Below are positions 1 through 5,474 of a stretch of DNA of 5,474 bases, piece after piece. Source of the stretch: Sphingomicrobium sp. GTDB taxonomy: Bacteria > Pseudomonadota > Alphaproteobacteria > Sphingomonadales > Sphingomonadaceae. The stretch covers positions 1 to 5,474 of the forward strand of contig JASLBJ010000200.1 of the NCBI GenBank assembly GCA_030146725.1, in the 5' to 3' direction. The notes beneath the pieces are model-generated. The model was not told the origin of the DNA and did not search any database. It saw nothing but the letters and a program-made list of their open reading frames with translations. Both the position numbers and the translations under genes were made by a program. The stretch's first letter is position 1; each line of letters opens with the position of its first letter.

Positions 1-141
1 TACGCGGGCATGGCGCCGCTGATGATCAGCGGCCAGGTTCAGTCGCGCGACACCGTGCTCGAGGGGCTCGAGCGAGTACCCGAGGCGTTCCTTGGCCTGT
101 TCGAGGGCGCGAACACCGGCAAGATGCTGGTCAAGGTCTAG
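1..141 (+). CDS. NADP-dependent oxidoreductase, MDR family (C-terminal fragment)
   Basis: This is the 3' end of a gene that enters from the left edge in frame 1 and ends at TAG (139-141); 46 codons are visible. The encoded tail contains QVQSRDTVLEGLER followed by VPEAFLGLFEGANTGKMLVKV-type sequence. That pattern (a short basic stretch, 'xEGLExxPEAFxGLxEGxNxGKxxVxV', then stop) is the characteristic C-terminus of zinc-independent medium-chain dehydrogenase/reductases of the CurA / prostaglandin reductase / leukotriene B4 12-hydroxydehydrogenase group. These cytoplasmic enzymes use NADPH to reduce the double bond of alpha,beta-unsaturated ketones and aldehydes. The catalytic and nucleotide-binding parts lie outside the window, so the substrate cannot be judged. 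The gene converges on the zinc peptidase gene with only 10 bp between the two stop codons. Confidence 0.82.
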   Translation, partial: YAGMAPLMISGQVQSRDTVLEGLERVPEAFLGLFEGANTGKMLVKV

Positions 142-151
142 CAGGCACGCT

Positions 152-1033
152 CTAGGCGTTGAACCTGCATTGCGCGGGGTCGCCGGTCTCCAGCCCCTTG
201 CGCAAGGCGGCCATGCGCTGCGCCGAGCTGCCGTGGGTGAAGCTCTCCGGCACGACCCGACCCTGGGTCTGGCGCTGAAGCGTGTCATCGCCGATCGCCG
301 CCGCAGCATTCAGGCCTTCTTCGAGGTCACCCGGCTCCATCAGATTACGGTCGTTGGCGGCCCACACGCCGGCGTAGCAATCGGCCTGCAGCTCGACCCC
401 GACCTGGACCGCATTGCCTTCGGCACGGCTGGCGCGCGACTGTGCCTGCTGCGCCTTGTCGAGCGTGCCTTCGAGGTTCTGGACATGGTGGCCGACTTCG
501 TGCGCGATCACATAGGCCATGGCGAAGTCGCCCGGAGCGCCGTACTTCTCTGACAGCTCGGTGAAGAATTGCGGGTCGATATAGATGCGCTGGTCGGTCG
601 GGCAGTAGAACGGTCCCATCGCCGACTGCGCCGCGCCGCAGCCCGACTGATCGTTGTTCGAGTAAGCGACCATCGTCGTTGGCCGATACTGAAGGCCCGA
701 ACGCGCGAAGAGGTCTGTCCAGCGCCGCTCGGTCGAGCCGAGGACCCGGGTCAGCACCTCGCGCACATTGGGATCAATCGTCGACTGGCCCGCGGGCGTG
801 CTTGCGACCGGGCCCGACGTCGGCAGCAGCCCGCCGCCGCCACTCCCGCCAAGGCTGGTGAGCGCGCAATAGCCGAGCAGCAGCACGAGCACTCCGACCA
901 TCCCGAACCGGCTGGCGACCAGCGGCAACAGGCAGCCGAGCATGTTGCCCCCGCCTCCACCGAACCCCATGCCACCGCCGCGCCCGGTGCGGTCGATGAA
1001 ATTGCCACTGGGATCCTCGTCGCCGAGCCGCAT
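152..1033 (-). CDS. ypfJ: YpfJ-type neutral zinc metallopeptidase, single-pass membrane protein
   Basis: The 293-residue product belongs to the putative neutral zinc metallopeptidase family (Pfam Zn_peptidase, E. coli YpfJ type). Residues 1-30 are hydrophilic, then glycine-rich (GGGMGFGGGGGN). About residues 31-60 form a hydrophobic membrane anchor, followed by a Gly/Ser/Pro linker to about 85. The catalytic domain has HEVGHH at 178-183, a zincin HExxH with H178, E179 and H182. ELQADCYAG at 214-222 supplies the probable third ligand E214. The family signatures SGCGAA (130-135) and GPFYCPTDQ (140-148) are present. The length is normal for the family. The start is ATG at 1031-1033, preceded by AGGAGG with a 7-nt spacer. 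A frame open to 1132 exists, but its extra 33 residues are Arg/Pro-rich, do not resemble the family and have no ribosome site. The cellular substrate is unknown. The gene is divergent from the dehydrogenase gene. Confidence 0.92.
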   Translation of the reverse strand: MRLGDEDPSGNFIDRTGRGGGMGFGGGGGNMLGCLLPLVASRFGMVGVLVLLLGYCALTSLGGSGGGGLLPTSGPVASTPAGQSTIDPNVREVLTRVLGSTERRWTDLFARSGLQYRPTTMVAYSNNDQSGCGAAQSAMGPFYCPTDQRIYIDPQFFTELSEKYGAPGDFAMAYVIAHEVGHHVQNLEGTLDKAQQAQSRASRAEGNAVQVGVELQADCYAGVWAANDRNLMEPGDLEEGLNAAAAIGDDTLQRQTQGRVVPESFTHGSSAQRMAALRKGLETGDPAQCRFNA

Positions 1034-1040
1034 GAACCTG

Positions 1041-1046
1041 CCTCCT
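1041..1046 (-). promoter_or_regulatory. Shine-Dalgarno site that fixes the zinc peptidase start
   Basis: On the minus strand the sequence reads AGGAGG, then 7 nt, then ATG. It is a near-perfect anti-16S match at optimal distance. It decides for the start at 1033 over the longer in-frame ATG at 1132. Confidence 0.85.
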
Positions 1047-1104
1047 GTTGAGCGCCCAATGCGTGAGCGGGCACGCCGGTTGCAAGGCTCCCGGGGATCG
1101 GCTG

Positions 1105-1122
1105 GCGGCACCCTGCGGCACC
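1105..1122. repeat. Tandem 8-bp direct repeat GCGGCACC, period 10
   Basis: GCGGCACC occurs at 1105-1112 and again at 1115-1122. The two copies are offset by 10 bp, close to one helical turn, and end 4 bp before the TTGCAA -35-like box of the dehydrogenase gene. Identical half-sites on one face of the helix beside a promoter are what a tandem activator or repressor site looks like. An accidental repeat in GC-rich DNA is also possible. The repeat is seen directly; a binding function is speculation. Confidence 0.4.
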
Positions 1123-1173
1123 AAGGTTGCAAAACGCGTCGGCGGGGGCGACTAGCAGGACGAAGGAGAGGCT

Positions 1174-1941
1174 ATGCTACTGCAAGGCAAGGTTGCACTG
1201 GTTACCGGCTCGACGTCGGGCATCGGCCTGGCGATCGCTCGTGCGTTCGCCGCCGAGGGCGCCTGTGTAATGCTCAACGGCTTTGGTGATCCCGCGGAGA
1301 TTGCTCGGCTGATGGAGGAGCTCGGCGCGGTTCACGACGGGGCGGACCTGTCCGATCCTGCGGCCATCGAAGCGATGATCCGCCGCTGCGGCAAGGAACT
1401 CGGAGCGCTCGATATCCTCGTCAACAATGCCGGCATTCAGCATGTGTCGCCGGTCGACAGCTTTCCGCCGGACAAGTGGAACGCGATCCTGGCGATCAAC
1501 TTGTCCGCCGTCTTCCACACCACCCGCCTGGCGGTGCCGGCGATGCGGGAAGCCGGCTGGGGGCGGATCATCAGCACCGCTTCTGCGCACAGCCTGGTCG
1601 CAAGCCCGAACAAGTCGGCGTATGTGGCGGCCAAGCACGGCGTTGCGGGCTTTACCAAGTCCGTCGCGCTGGAGACTGCCCGGGACGGGATCACCGTCAA
1701 CTGCATTTCGCCCGGCTATGTCTGGACGCCGCTGGTCGAGAACCAGATCCCCGACACGATGCAGGCACGCGGGCTGACCCGCGAGCAGGTCATGAACGAC
1801 GTCCTGCTCGCAGCCCAGCCGACCAAGCGCTTCGTCACGCCCGAGGAGATTGCCGCCTTCGCGCTGTTCCTGTGCCGTGAGGAAGCTGCGTCGATCACCG
1901 GGGCCAATCTCAGCATGGACGGTGGCTGGACGGCCCAGTGA
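1174..1941 (+). CDS. bdhA: D-3-hydroxybutyrate dehydrogenase (SDR family)
   Basis: The 255-residue product is a complete classical short-chain dehydrogenase that should oxidise D-3-hydroxybutyrate to acetoacetate with NAD+, in polyhydroxybutyrate or ketone-body use. The cofactor motif is TGSTSGIG at 11-18, with NNAG at 84-87. The catalytic tetrad is N109, S137, Y150 and K154 (Y-x3-K). The subgroup call rests on residues that, from memory, match the substrate pocket of Pseudomonas 3-hydroxybutyrate dehydrogenase at a constant offset of five: Q89, H139, K147, Q191 and C-terminal W252. The tail (ITGANLSMDGGWTAQ) is also typical of this enzyme. The length is normal and the enzyme is cytoplasmic, probably tetrameric. 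The start has AAGGAG with a 5-nt spacer. No polymer synthase, depolymerase or CoA-transferase gene is visible nearby. A related SDR with another substrate is possible but less likely. Confidence 0.92.
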   Translation: MLLQGKVALVTGSTSGIGLAIARAFAAEGACVMLNGFGDPAEIARLMEELGAVHDGADLSDPAAIEAMIRRCGKELGALDILVNNAGIQHVSPVDSFPPDKWNAILAINLSAVFHTTRLAVPAMREAGWGRIISTASAHSLVASPNKSAYVAAKHGVAGFTKSVALETARDGITVNCISPGYVWTPLVENQIPDTMQARGLTREQVMNDVLLAAQPTKRFVTPEEIAAFALFLCREEAASITGANLSMDGGWTAQ

Positions 1942-1958
1942 GGTTGCCCGGAAGGCGG

Positions 1959-1986
1959 TTGCGCGCTGGGGCTCAGTCGCTAGGCT
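1959..1986 (+). promoter_or_regulatory. Candidate internal promoter ahead of the DUF4893 gene
   Basis: The 55-bp gap after the dehydrogenase holds TTGCGC (1959-1964), a 16-bp spacer and TAGGCT (1981-1986). This matches the most important positions of sigma-70-type boxes (TTG in -35; T, A and final T in -10). Transcription would begin near 1992-1994, leaving only 3-5 nt before the start codon at 1997. In GC-rich DNA such matches arise by chance, so the call is weak. Confidence 0.27.
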
Positions 1987-1996
1987 CGCAGCGGAG

Positions 1997-2623
1997 ATGA
2001 GACGGAGCGGCCTGGCCACCTTCCTGCTGCTCGGACTAAGCGCCTGCTCGGCGCTTCGGCCGCCGGCTGCCGCCGTCGAGCGGGCCGGCCGGGACTGGCG
2101 GCAAGTCGCAACCGCCGACGATCGCGAGCGGCTGCGGGGGTGGCGCGATGCATTCATTTCGGGCCTTCGCGCCGCCCGTGCCGCAGGTCACTCGGCGGCA
2201 ATCACGCGTGAGGGCGCGCTGCTCGAGCCCGACGCCGCAATTGCTGCCGGCCCGATCCCCGACGGCGAATATCGCTGCCGGGTGATCAAGATCGGGGCGA
2301 AGTCCGCTGGCCTGCTCGACTTCGTCTCCTATCCGGCGTTCCGCTGCCGGGTTCGCAGCGACGGCGAGCTCCAGAGCTTCGCCAAGCTGACCGGATCGCA
2401 GCGCCTCAGGGGCGTGATCTACCCCACGGACCGAGTCCGGCAGACCTTCCTCGGAACGCTCGTCCTCGGCGACGAGGCGGGTGCCCATCAATACGGCCGC
2501 GACCGGGAGCGCGACGTTGCCGCTTACGTCGAGCGCATCGGACCGGCGCGCTGGCGCATGCTGATGCCACGGCCCCATTTCGAGTCACAGATCGACGTGC
2601 TTGAACTGACTCCAGCCGGATAG
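1997..2623 (+). CDS. DUF4893 domain-containing lipoprotein
   Basis: The 208-residue product is of unknown function. Residues 1-17 are a lipoprotein signal: MRRS, a hydrophobic core and lipobox LSAC with acylated C17. The next residue is serine, not the aspartate that signals inner-membrane retention, so outer-membrane placement is likely. The body resembles DUF4893 proteins of sphingomonads: DDRERLRGWRDAF (41-53), YRCRVIKIGAKS (92-103), YPAFRCRV (112-119), FAKLTGSQ (128-135), FLGTLVLGDE (151-160) and YGRDRERD (166-173). C94 and C117 could form a periplasmic disulfide. ATG at 1997 is chosen because the signal peptide begins there; an upstream ATG at 1850 lies inside the dehydrogenase gene and no GTG or TTG intervenes. 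GGAG sits directly against the ATG, which is unusually close. Its stop lies 10 bp before the amidohydrolase start, suggesting cotranscription. No catalytic motif is apparent. Confidence 0.82.
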   Translation: MRRSGLATFLLLGLSACSALRPPAAAVERAGRDWRQVATADDRERLRGWRDAFISGLRAARAAGHSAAITREGALLEPDAAIAAGPIPDGEYRCRVIKIGAKSAGLLDFVSYPAFRCRVRSDGELQSFAKLTGSQRLRGVIYPTDRVRQTFLGTLVLGDEAGAHQYGRDRERDVAAYVERIGPARWRMLMPRPHFESQIDVLELTPAG

Positions 2624-2633
2624 GACAGCAGAT

Positions 2634-3950
2634 ATGATCCATCGTTTCGCTCTTGCGCTCGCAGTGGCAGCCTTGCCGGTTACGGCGCAGGCTGCTGCCC
2701 TGACAGACGCGGTTGCGGCCGACATGCCAACGCTGATGGCGCTGTACCGTGACCTTCACGCCAACCCCGAACTGTCGATGCAGGAGGTGCGAACGCCGGC
2801 AAAGCTCGCCGCGGAAGCGCGCAAGCTCGGTTTCACGGTCACCGAAAAGGTCGGCAAGACCGGCGTCGTCGCGGTGATGAAGAACGGTCCGGGTCCGGTG
2901 CTGCTGCTGCGTGCGGACATGGACGGGCTGCCGGTGATCGAGCAGACCGGCCTGCCGTTTGCATCGAAGGTCCGGACGACTGCGCGCTCGGGGGTCGAGA
3001 CCGGCGTGATGCACGCGTGCGGCCATGACACGCACATGAGCGCCTGGGTCGGTACTGCGCGGCGGCTGGTTGCGATGAAGGGCCAATGGTCGGGAACGCT
3101 GGTGATGATCCTGCAGCCCGGCGAGGAGACTGGCGAAGGCGCAAAAGCGATGCTCGACGACGGGCTCTACTCGCGCTTTCCCAAGCCGAGCCATGCGCTT
3201 GCATTTCACGATGCCGCTGCGCTTCCCGCCGGCGTGATAGGCGTGACCCCGGGCTATGCGCTGGCGAATGTCGATAGCGTCGACATCAGCGTCAAAGGTG
3301 TCGGCGGGCACGGCGCCTATCCGCAGACCACGCGTGACCCGATCGTGCTTGCAAGCCGGATCGTGACGACACTGCAGACGCTGGTCAGCCGCGAGAACGA
3401 TCCGGCGAACCCCGCAGTGGTGACCGTCGGCAGCTTCCAGTCAGGGGCCAAGCACAACATCATTTCCGACGAGGCGAAGCTGCAGCTGACGGTGCGCAGC
3501 TACACCCCCGAGGTGCGCAAGCTGCTGCTCGACGGCATCCGGCGGATCGTTCGCGGGGAGGCTATTGCGGCTGGAATGCCTGACGATCGGATGCCCGTGG
3601 TGACGATTCGAGAAGCGGAATATACGCCCTCGACCTTCAACACCGAGAAGTTTTCCGGCCGCGCGTTGGAGCTGTTCGCGCAAGCGTTCGGTCCACAGCG
3701 CGCGATCAAGACGCCGGCGGTGATGGGCGGTGAGGATTTCAGCCGCTACTGGCTTGCCGACAAGTCGATCGAGAGCCTGATCTTCTGGGTCGGCGGAACG
3801 CCCAAGGCCAAGTGGGATGCGGCGGGCGGAAGCGCGGCCAAGCTGCCTTCGCTGCACAGTCCGTTCTGGGCGCCGGAAGCGGAAACGGTGATCGCTACGG
3901 CAACCGAGGCGCTGACACTGGCGGCGCTCGACGTGCTCAAGAAAACCTGA
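2634..3950 (+). CDS. Exported M20D family amidohydrolase / metallopeptidase
   Basis: The 438-residue product should cleave the amide bond of N-acyl amino acids or short peptides in the periplasm. Residues 1-20 are a Sec signal peptide (basic MIHR, hydrophobic core, AQA cleavage site). The M20D signatures follow in order: DLHANPELS (40-48), LLRADMDGLP (91-100), HACGHDTH (127-134), QPGEETGEGA (161-170), FHD (191-193), GGHGAYPQTTRDPI (224-237), VVTVGSFQSGAKHNIISDEA (262-281), MGGEDFSRY (364-372) and HSPFW (408-412). The expected dimetal ligands are C129, H131, E165, H192 and H408, with E164 as the probable catalytic base. A dimerisation lid domain covers roughly 210-325. All key residues are present and the length is normal. 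The start has AGGA (2622-2625, overlapping the previous stop) with an 8-nt spacer. Relatives include hippurate and indole-acetyl-amino-acid hydrolases; the exact substrate cannot be read from sequence. Confidence 0.93.
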   Translation: MIHRFALALAVAALPVTAQAAALTDAVAADMPTLMALYRDLHANPELSMQEVRTPAKLAAEARKLGFTVTEKVGKTGVVAVMKNGPGPVLLLRADMDGLPVIEQTGLPFASKVRTTARSGVETGVMHACGHDTHMSAWVGTARRLVAMKGQWSGTLVMILQPGEETGEGAKAMLDDGLYSRFPKPSHALAFHDAAALPAGVIGVTPGYALANVDSVDISVKGVGGHGAYPQTTRDPIVLASRIVTTLQTLVSRENDPANPAVVTVGSFQSGAKHNIISDEAKLQLTVRSYTPEVRKLLLDGIRRIVRGEAIAAGMPDDRMPVVTIREAEYTPSTFNTEKFSGRALELFAQAFGPQRAIKTPAVMGGEDFSRYWLADKSIESLIFWVGGTPKAKWDAAGGSAAKLPSLHSPFWAPEAETVIATATEALTLAALDVLKKT

Positions 3951-3974
3951 TCCGGTTACACTGCGAGCATCATA

Positions 3975-4005
3975 TGCACGCGGCCGTCGCGGCTTGCCCG
4001 GTGCA
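3975..4005 (+). other. Imperfect hairpin between the amidohydrolase and DUF885 genes
   Basis: TGCAC (3975-3979) is complementary to GTGCA (4001-4005), and GCCG-TCG-CGGC (3983-3993) forms a second stem inside it, with unpaired sides of 3 and 7 nt. It lies 25 nt after the amidohydrolase stop. No T-run follows, so it is not an intrinsic terminator by the usual rule. It could be an mRNA-stabilising or processing structure, or chance pairing in GC-rich sequence. Confidence 0.25.
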
Positions 4006-4028
4006 GACGGAGCGCTAGGTTGAGGGCA

Positions 4029-4034
4029 TATATT
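4029..4034 (+). promoter_or_regulatory. Candidate -10 box for the DUF885 gene
   Basis: The 103-bp gap 3951-4053 contains a short AT-rich patch, CATATATTT, that stands out from its GC-rich surroundings. TATATT at 4029-4034 matches five of six -10 positions. No TTG-type -35 box occurs at the normal 16-18 bp spacing, so an alternative sigma factor, an activator or chance is possible. The following ribosome site AGGA (4042-4045) has an 8-nt spacer to the ATG at 4054. Confidence 0.3.
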
Positions 4035-4053
4035 TCACCTGAGGATCATCAGC

Positions 4054-5474
4054 ATGGATCGCCGCAAATTCCTGTCGACTGGAAGTGCCGCCGCGCTTTC
4101 GCTGCCGTTCCTGTCGTCCTGCGCCACGCAGCCGCCGGCTTCCATGCCGGTGGCGGCGGTCAGCTCCGCGGCGGTTGCTGCTACGGGATCCGGGGATGCG
4201 GCGCTCGATGCCTTGTTCGAGTCGATCTTTCAGGAGCAGGTGCGCAGTTTCCCGACGTTCGCGACGGCGCTGGGGCTCGACAAGGGCGAGCTTGCGCCGC
4301 TCAAGAGCCGGCTCGACACCCGGCCGGAACAGCGCGCGCGGTCGGAGGAACTGGCACGGACGCGGCGCTTCATCGCCAGCCTCGAGGCGGTGCCGGTGGC
4401 GGGGCTGTCGCAGGCCGCCGCGCTCAATCGCGAAGTCGTGCTGTGGGACCTGAAGACCGGGATCGTCGGCCCCGAGCGGTTCGACATCGGCAATCCGCAA
4501 AGCCCCTATGTCGTCAGCCAGCAGGACGGCGCCTATTTCGAGATTCCTGACTTTCTCAATTCCTCGCACACGATCGAGACGGCGGCCGATGCCGAGGCTT
4601 ACCTTTCGCGGCTGTCGCAGTTCGCGACCGTGCTTGGCAACGAGACGGTCGAGATCCAGCGCCAGGCGGCGCGCGGGTTCGCGGCGCCGGGCTGGTCGCT
4701 CGACCTGACGCTCGGACAGATGCGGGGATTGCGCGAGGCCTCGCCCGAACAGAGCGGGATGACGACTTCGGTTGCCGAGCGCGCGGCCGCCAAGGGGATC
4801 GGCGGCGACTGGGCCAGGCGAGCCGCCGAGATCGTTCGGACGCAGGTGTATCCCGCCCTCGATCGGGAAATCGCGATGGTCGCGGCGGTGCGCCGGACGA
4901 CCCGCCCGGGGGACGGCATCTGGCGGGTTCCTGGCGGCGACCAGATCTATGCCGCTGCGCTGGCCGAGGCGACCACGACGACGATGAGCGCGGACGAGAT
5001 CCATGCCGTCGGGCTGCAGCAGGTGGCGGAGATCAGCGCACAGCTCGACACGATCCTGAAGGCAGCCGGTTACACGCGCGGCAGCGTCGGCGAGCGGCTG
5101 ACGGCGCTCAACAAGTCGCCCGACCAGCTTTATCCGAATACCGACGCCGGTCGCACGCAGCTGATCGCCGACCTCAACAAGGACGTCGCGGAAATGACCG
5201 CGCTGCTGCCGCGGGTGATCGGCAATCCGCCCAACGACGCGCTCGAGATCCGCCGGGTGCCGCCCGAGATCCAGGACGGCGCGTCGAACGGCTATTACCG
5301 CCAGGCGTCGCTCGACGGGTCGCGGCCGGCGATCTACTTCATCAACCTGAAGTCGACCGGCGACTGGCCCAAATATTCGCTTCCGGCGCTGACCTATCAT
5401 GAGGGCTGGCCCGGGCATCACCTGCAGATCAGCCTGACCCAGGGCTCCGACACCATCCCGATGCTCCGCCGGGT
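4054..5474 (+). CDS. DUF885 family Tat-exported lipoprotein, probable metallohydrolase (partial, runs off right edge)
   Basis: The frame opens at ATG 4054 and is still open at the window edge, with 473 complete codons visible. Residues 1-23 carry both a twin-arginine motif (DRRKFLS, 2-8) and a lipobox (LSSC, acylated C23). The protein is therefore probably folded in the cytoplasm, exported by Tat and lipid-anchored. A low-complexity Ala/Ser/Pro linker to about 48 precedes the domain. DUF885 features include SPYVVSQQDGAYFEIPDF (about 151-168), NGYYRQASLDGSRPAIYFIN (about 411-430) and the metal motif YHEGWPGHHLQ (448-458). H449, E450 and H455 or H456 are likely metal and catalytic residues. The family is distantly related to zinc peptidases, but its HE-xxxx-H spacing differs from standard HExxH. 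The remaining C-terminal part, including any downstream ligand, lies outside the window. The start is supported by AGGA with an 8-nt spacer and by the export signal. The physiological substrate is unknown. Confidence 0.9.
   Translation, partial: MDRRKFLSTGSAAALSLPFLSSCATQPPASMPVAAVSSAAVAATGSGDAALDALFESIFQEQVRSFPTFATALGLDKGELAPLKSRLDTRPEQRARSEELARTRRFIASLEAVPVAGLSQAAALNREVVLWDLKTGIVGPERFDIGNPQSPYVVSQQDGAYFEIPDFLNSSHTIETAADAEAYLSRLSQFATVLGNETVEIQRQAARGFAAPGWSLDLTLGQMRGLREASPEQSGMTTSVAERAAAKGIGGDWARRAAEIVRTQVYPALDREIAMVAAVRRTTRPGDGIWRVPGGDQIYAAALAEATTTTMSADEIHAVGLQQVAEISAQLDTILKAAGYTRGSVGERLTALNKSPDQLYPNTDAGRTQLIADLNKDVAEMTALLPRVIGNPPNDALEIRRVPPEIQDGASNGYYRQASLDGSRPAIYFINLKSTGDWPKYSLPALTYHEGWPGHHLQISLTQGSDTIPMLRR

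Larger units (their letters stand above)
1034..1173. promoter_or_regulatory. Divergent intergenic region with candidate promoters for both flanking genes
   Basis: This 140-bp gap lies between divergently transcribed genes, so it must hold or border the promoters of both unless transcription enters from elsewhere. GGTTGCAA occurs twice, at 1078-1085 and 1125-1132. Its TTGCAA core is palindromic and resembles a -35 box. One copy (1080-1085) lies 46 nt from the minus-strand start, the other (1127-1132) 41 nt from the plus-strand start. The matching -10 elements are weak: CATTGG on the minus strand at 1061-1056 and GACTAG at 1150-1155. The dehydrogenase start has a good AAGGAG ribosome site at 1163-1168. 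The promoter assignment is inference from position and weak consensus matches; the region's regulatory role follows from the gene layout. Confidence 0.4.

Noticed and set aside
136..155. CTAG...CTAG pairing between the two convergent stops as a terminator
   Set aside because: Only four base pairs with a 10-nt loop and no T-run; too weak to terminate.
92..553. Plus-strand open frame opposite the zinc peptidase
   Set aside because: Its sequence is the antisense of the catalytic domain with its conserved HEVGHH region; no domain or ribosome site supports it.
1034..1132. 33-residue N-terminal extension of the zinc peptidase
   Set aside because: The extension is Arg/Pro/Cys-rich, unlike the family N-terminus, which begins near MRLGDEDPSGN. 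The strong AGGAGG site serves the ATG at 1033.
1850..1996. Upstream extension of the DUF4893 protein into the dehydrogenase gene
   Set aside because: It would place 49 residues before an obvious lipoprotein signal peptide and overlap the dehydrogenase in another frame.
1177..2157. Minus-strand open frame (326 codons) opposite the dehydrogenase gene
   Set aside because: The plus strand encodes a full SDR with every catalytic residue; the antisense product is Arg-rich and unlike any family I know.
3225..3233. 'FHD' instead of the more common 'LHV' at the metal-binding His of the M20D protein, seen as a possible defect
   Set aside because: The metal-binding His is kept, and exported M20D relatives commonly have HD followed by an Ala-rich stretch here, so it is a subfamily feature and not damage. 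The position given is approximate to the region just after residues 191-193.
2406..3311. Minus-strand open frame (301 codons) across the DUF4893/amidohydrolase junction
   Set aside because: It overlaps two well-supported plus-strand genes, is His/Arg-rich and low in recognisable structure, and so is a shadow frame.
3943..3957. AACC...GGTT pairing at the amidohydrolase stop as a terminator
   Set aside because: A four-pair stem with a 6-nt loop and no T-run; not a convincing terminator.
4015..5421. Long minus-strand open frame (468 codons) opposite the DUF885 gene
   Set aside because: It is very rich in Arg, with no recognisable domain or export signal. The plus strand here encodes a clear DUF885 protein with Tat signal, lipobox and HEGWPGHH. 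The antisense frame is a GC-driven shadow.

Overview
The window is GC-rich, tightly packed bacterial chromosome. The protein families and signal sequences point to an alphaproteobacterium, most likely a sphingomonad (Sphingomonadales). The main clues are a DUF4893 lipoprotein of the type common in that group, an exported M20D amidohydrolase, a Tat-exported DUF885 lipoprotein and a D-3-hydroxybutyrate dehydrogenase. The taxonomic call is inference from recognised family resemblance, not a search. No rRNA, tRNA, CRISPR array, insertion sequence, integrase or phage gene is visible.

Layout. Positions 1-141 (+) hold the last 46 codons of an MDR-type NADP-dependent oxidoreductase. Ten bases later, and convergent with it, is a complete YpfJ-type membrane-anchored neutral zinc metallopeptidase (152-1033, -). 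A 140-bp divergent intergenic region (1034-1173) follows; it carries two TTGCAA -35-like boxes and a tandem 8-bp repeat. The rest is a run of four + strand genes: D-3-hydroxybutyrate dehydrogenase (1174-1941), a DUF4893 lipoprotein (1997-2623), an exported M20D amidohydrolase (2634-3950), and a DUF885 Tat lipoprotein metallohydrolase (4054 to beyond the right edge). The DUF885 gene is open to the window edge and is a real gene; the long antisense frame opposite it is a shadow. No stretch above 300 bp lacks a gene.

How the genes fit together. The dehydrogenase is cytoplasmic and would feed D-3-hydroxybutyrate (from polyhydroxybutyrate or ketone-body turnover) to acetoacetate. The three genes after it all encode exported proteins: two lipoproteins and one periplasmic hydrolase. 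The 10-bp gap between the DUF4893 gene and the amidohydrolase gene makes those two the best-supported cotranscribed pair. With the divergent zinc peptidase, most of the window concerns envelope-located hydrolysis of peptides or N-acyl amino acids. A shared pathway is inference only.

I do not see a clearly new defence, mobile or RNA system here. The points most worth a second look are the very close Shine-Dalgarno of the DUF4893 gene with a promoter-like sequence just upstream, the organised divergent intergenic region, the DUF4893/amidohydrolase pair, and the unusual HE-xxxx-H spacing in the DUF885 protein.
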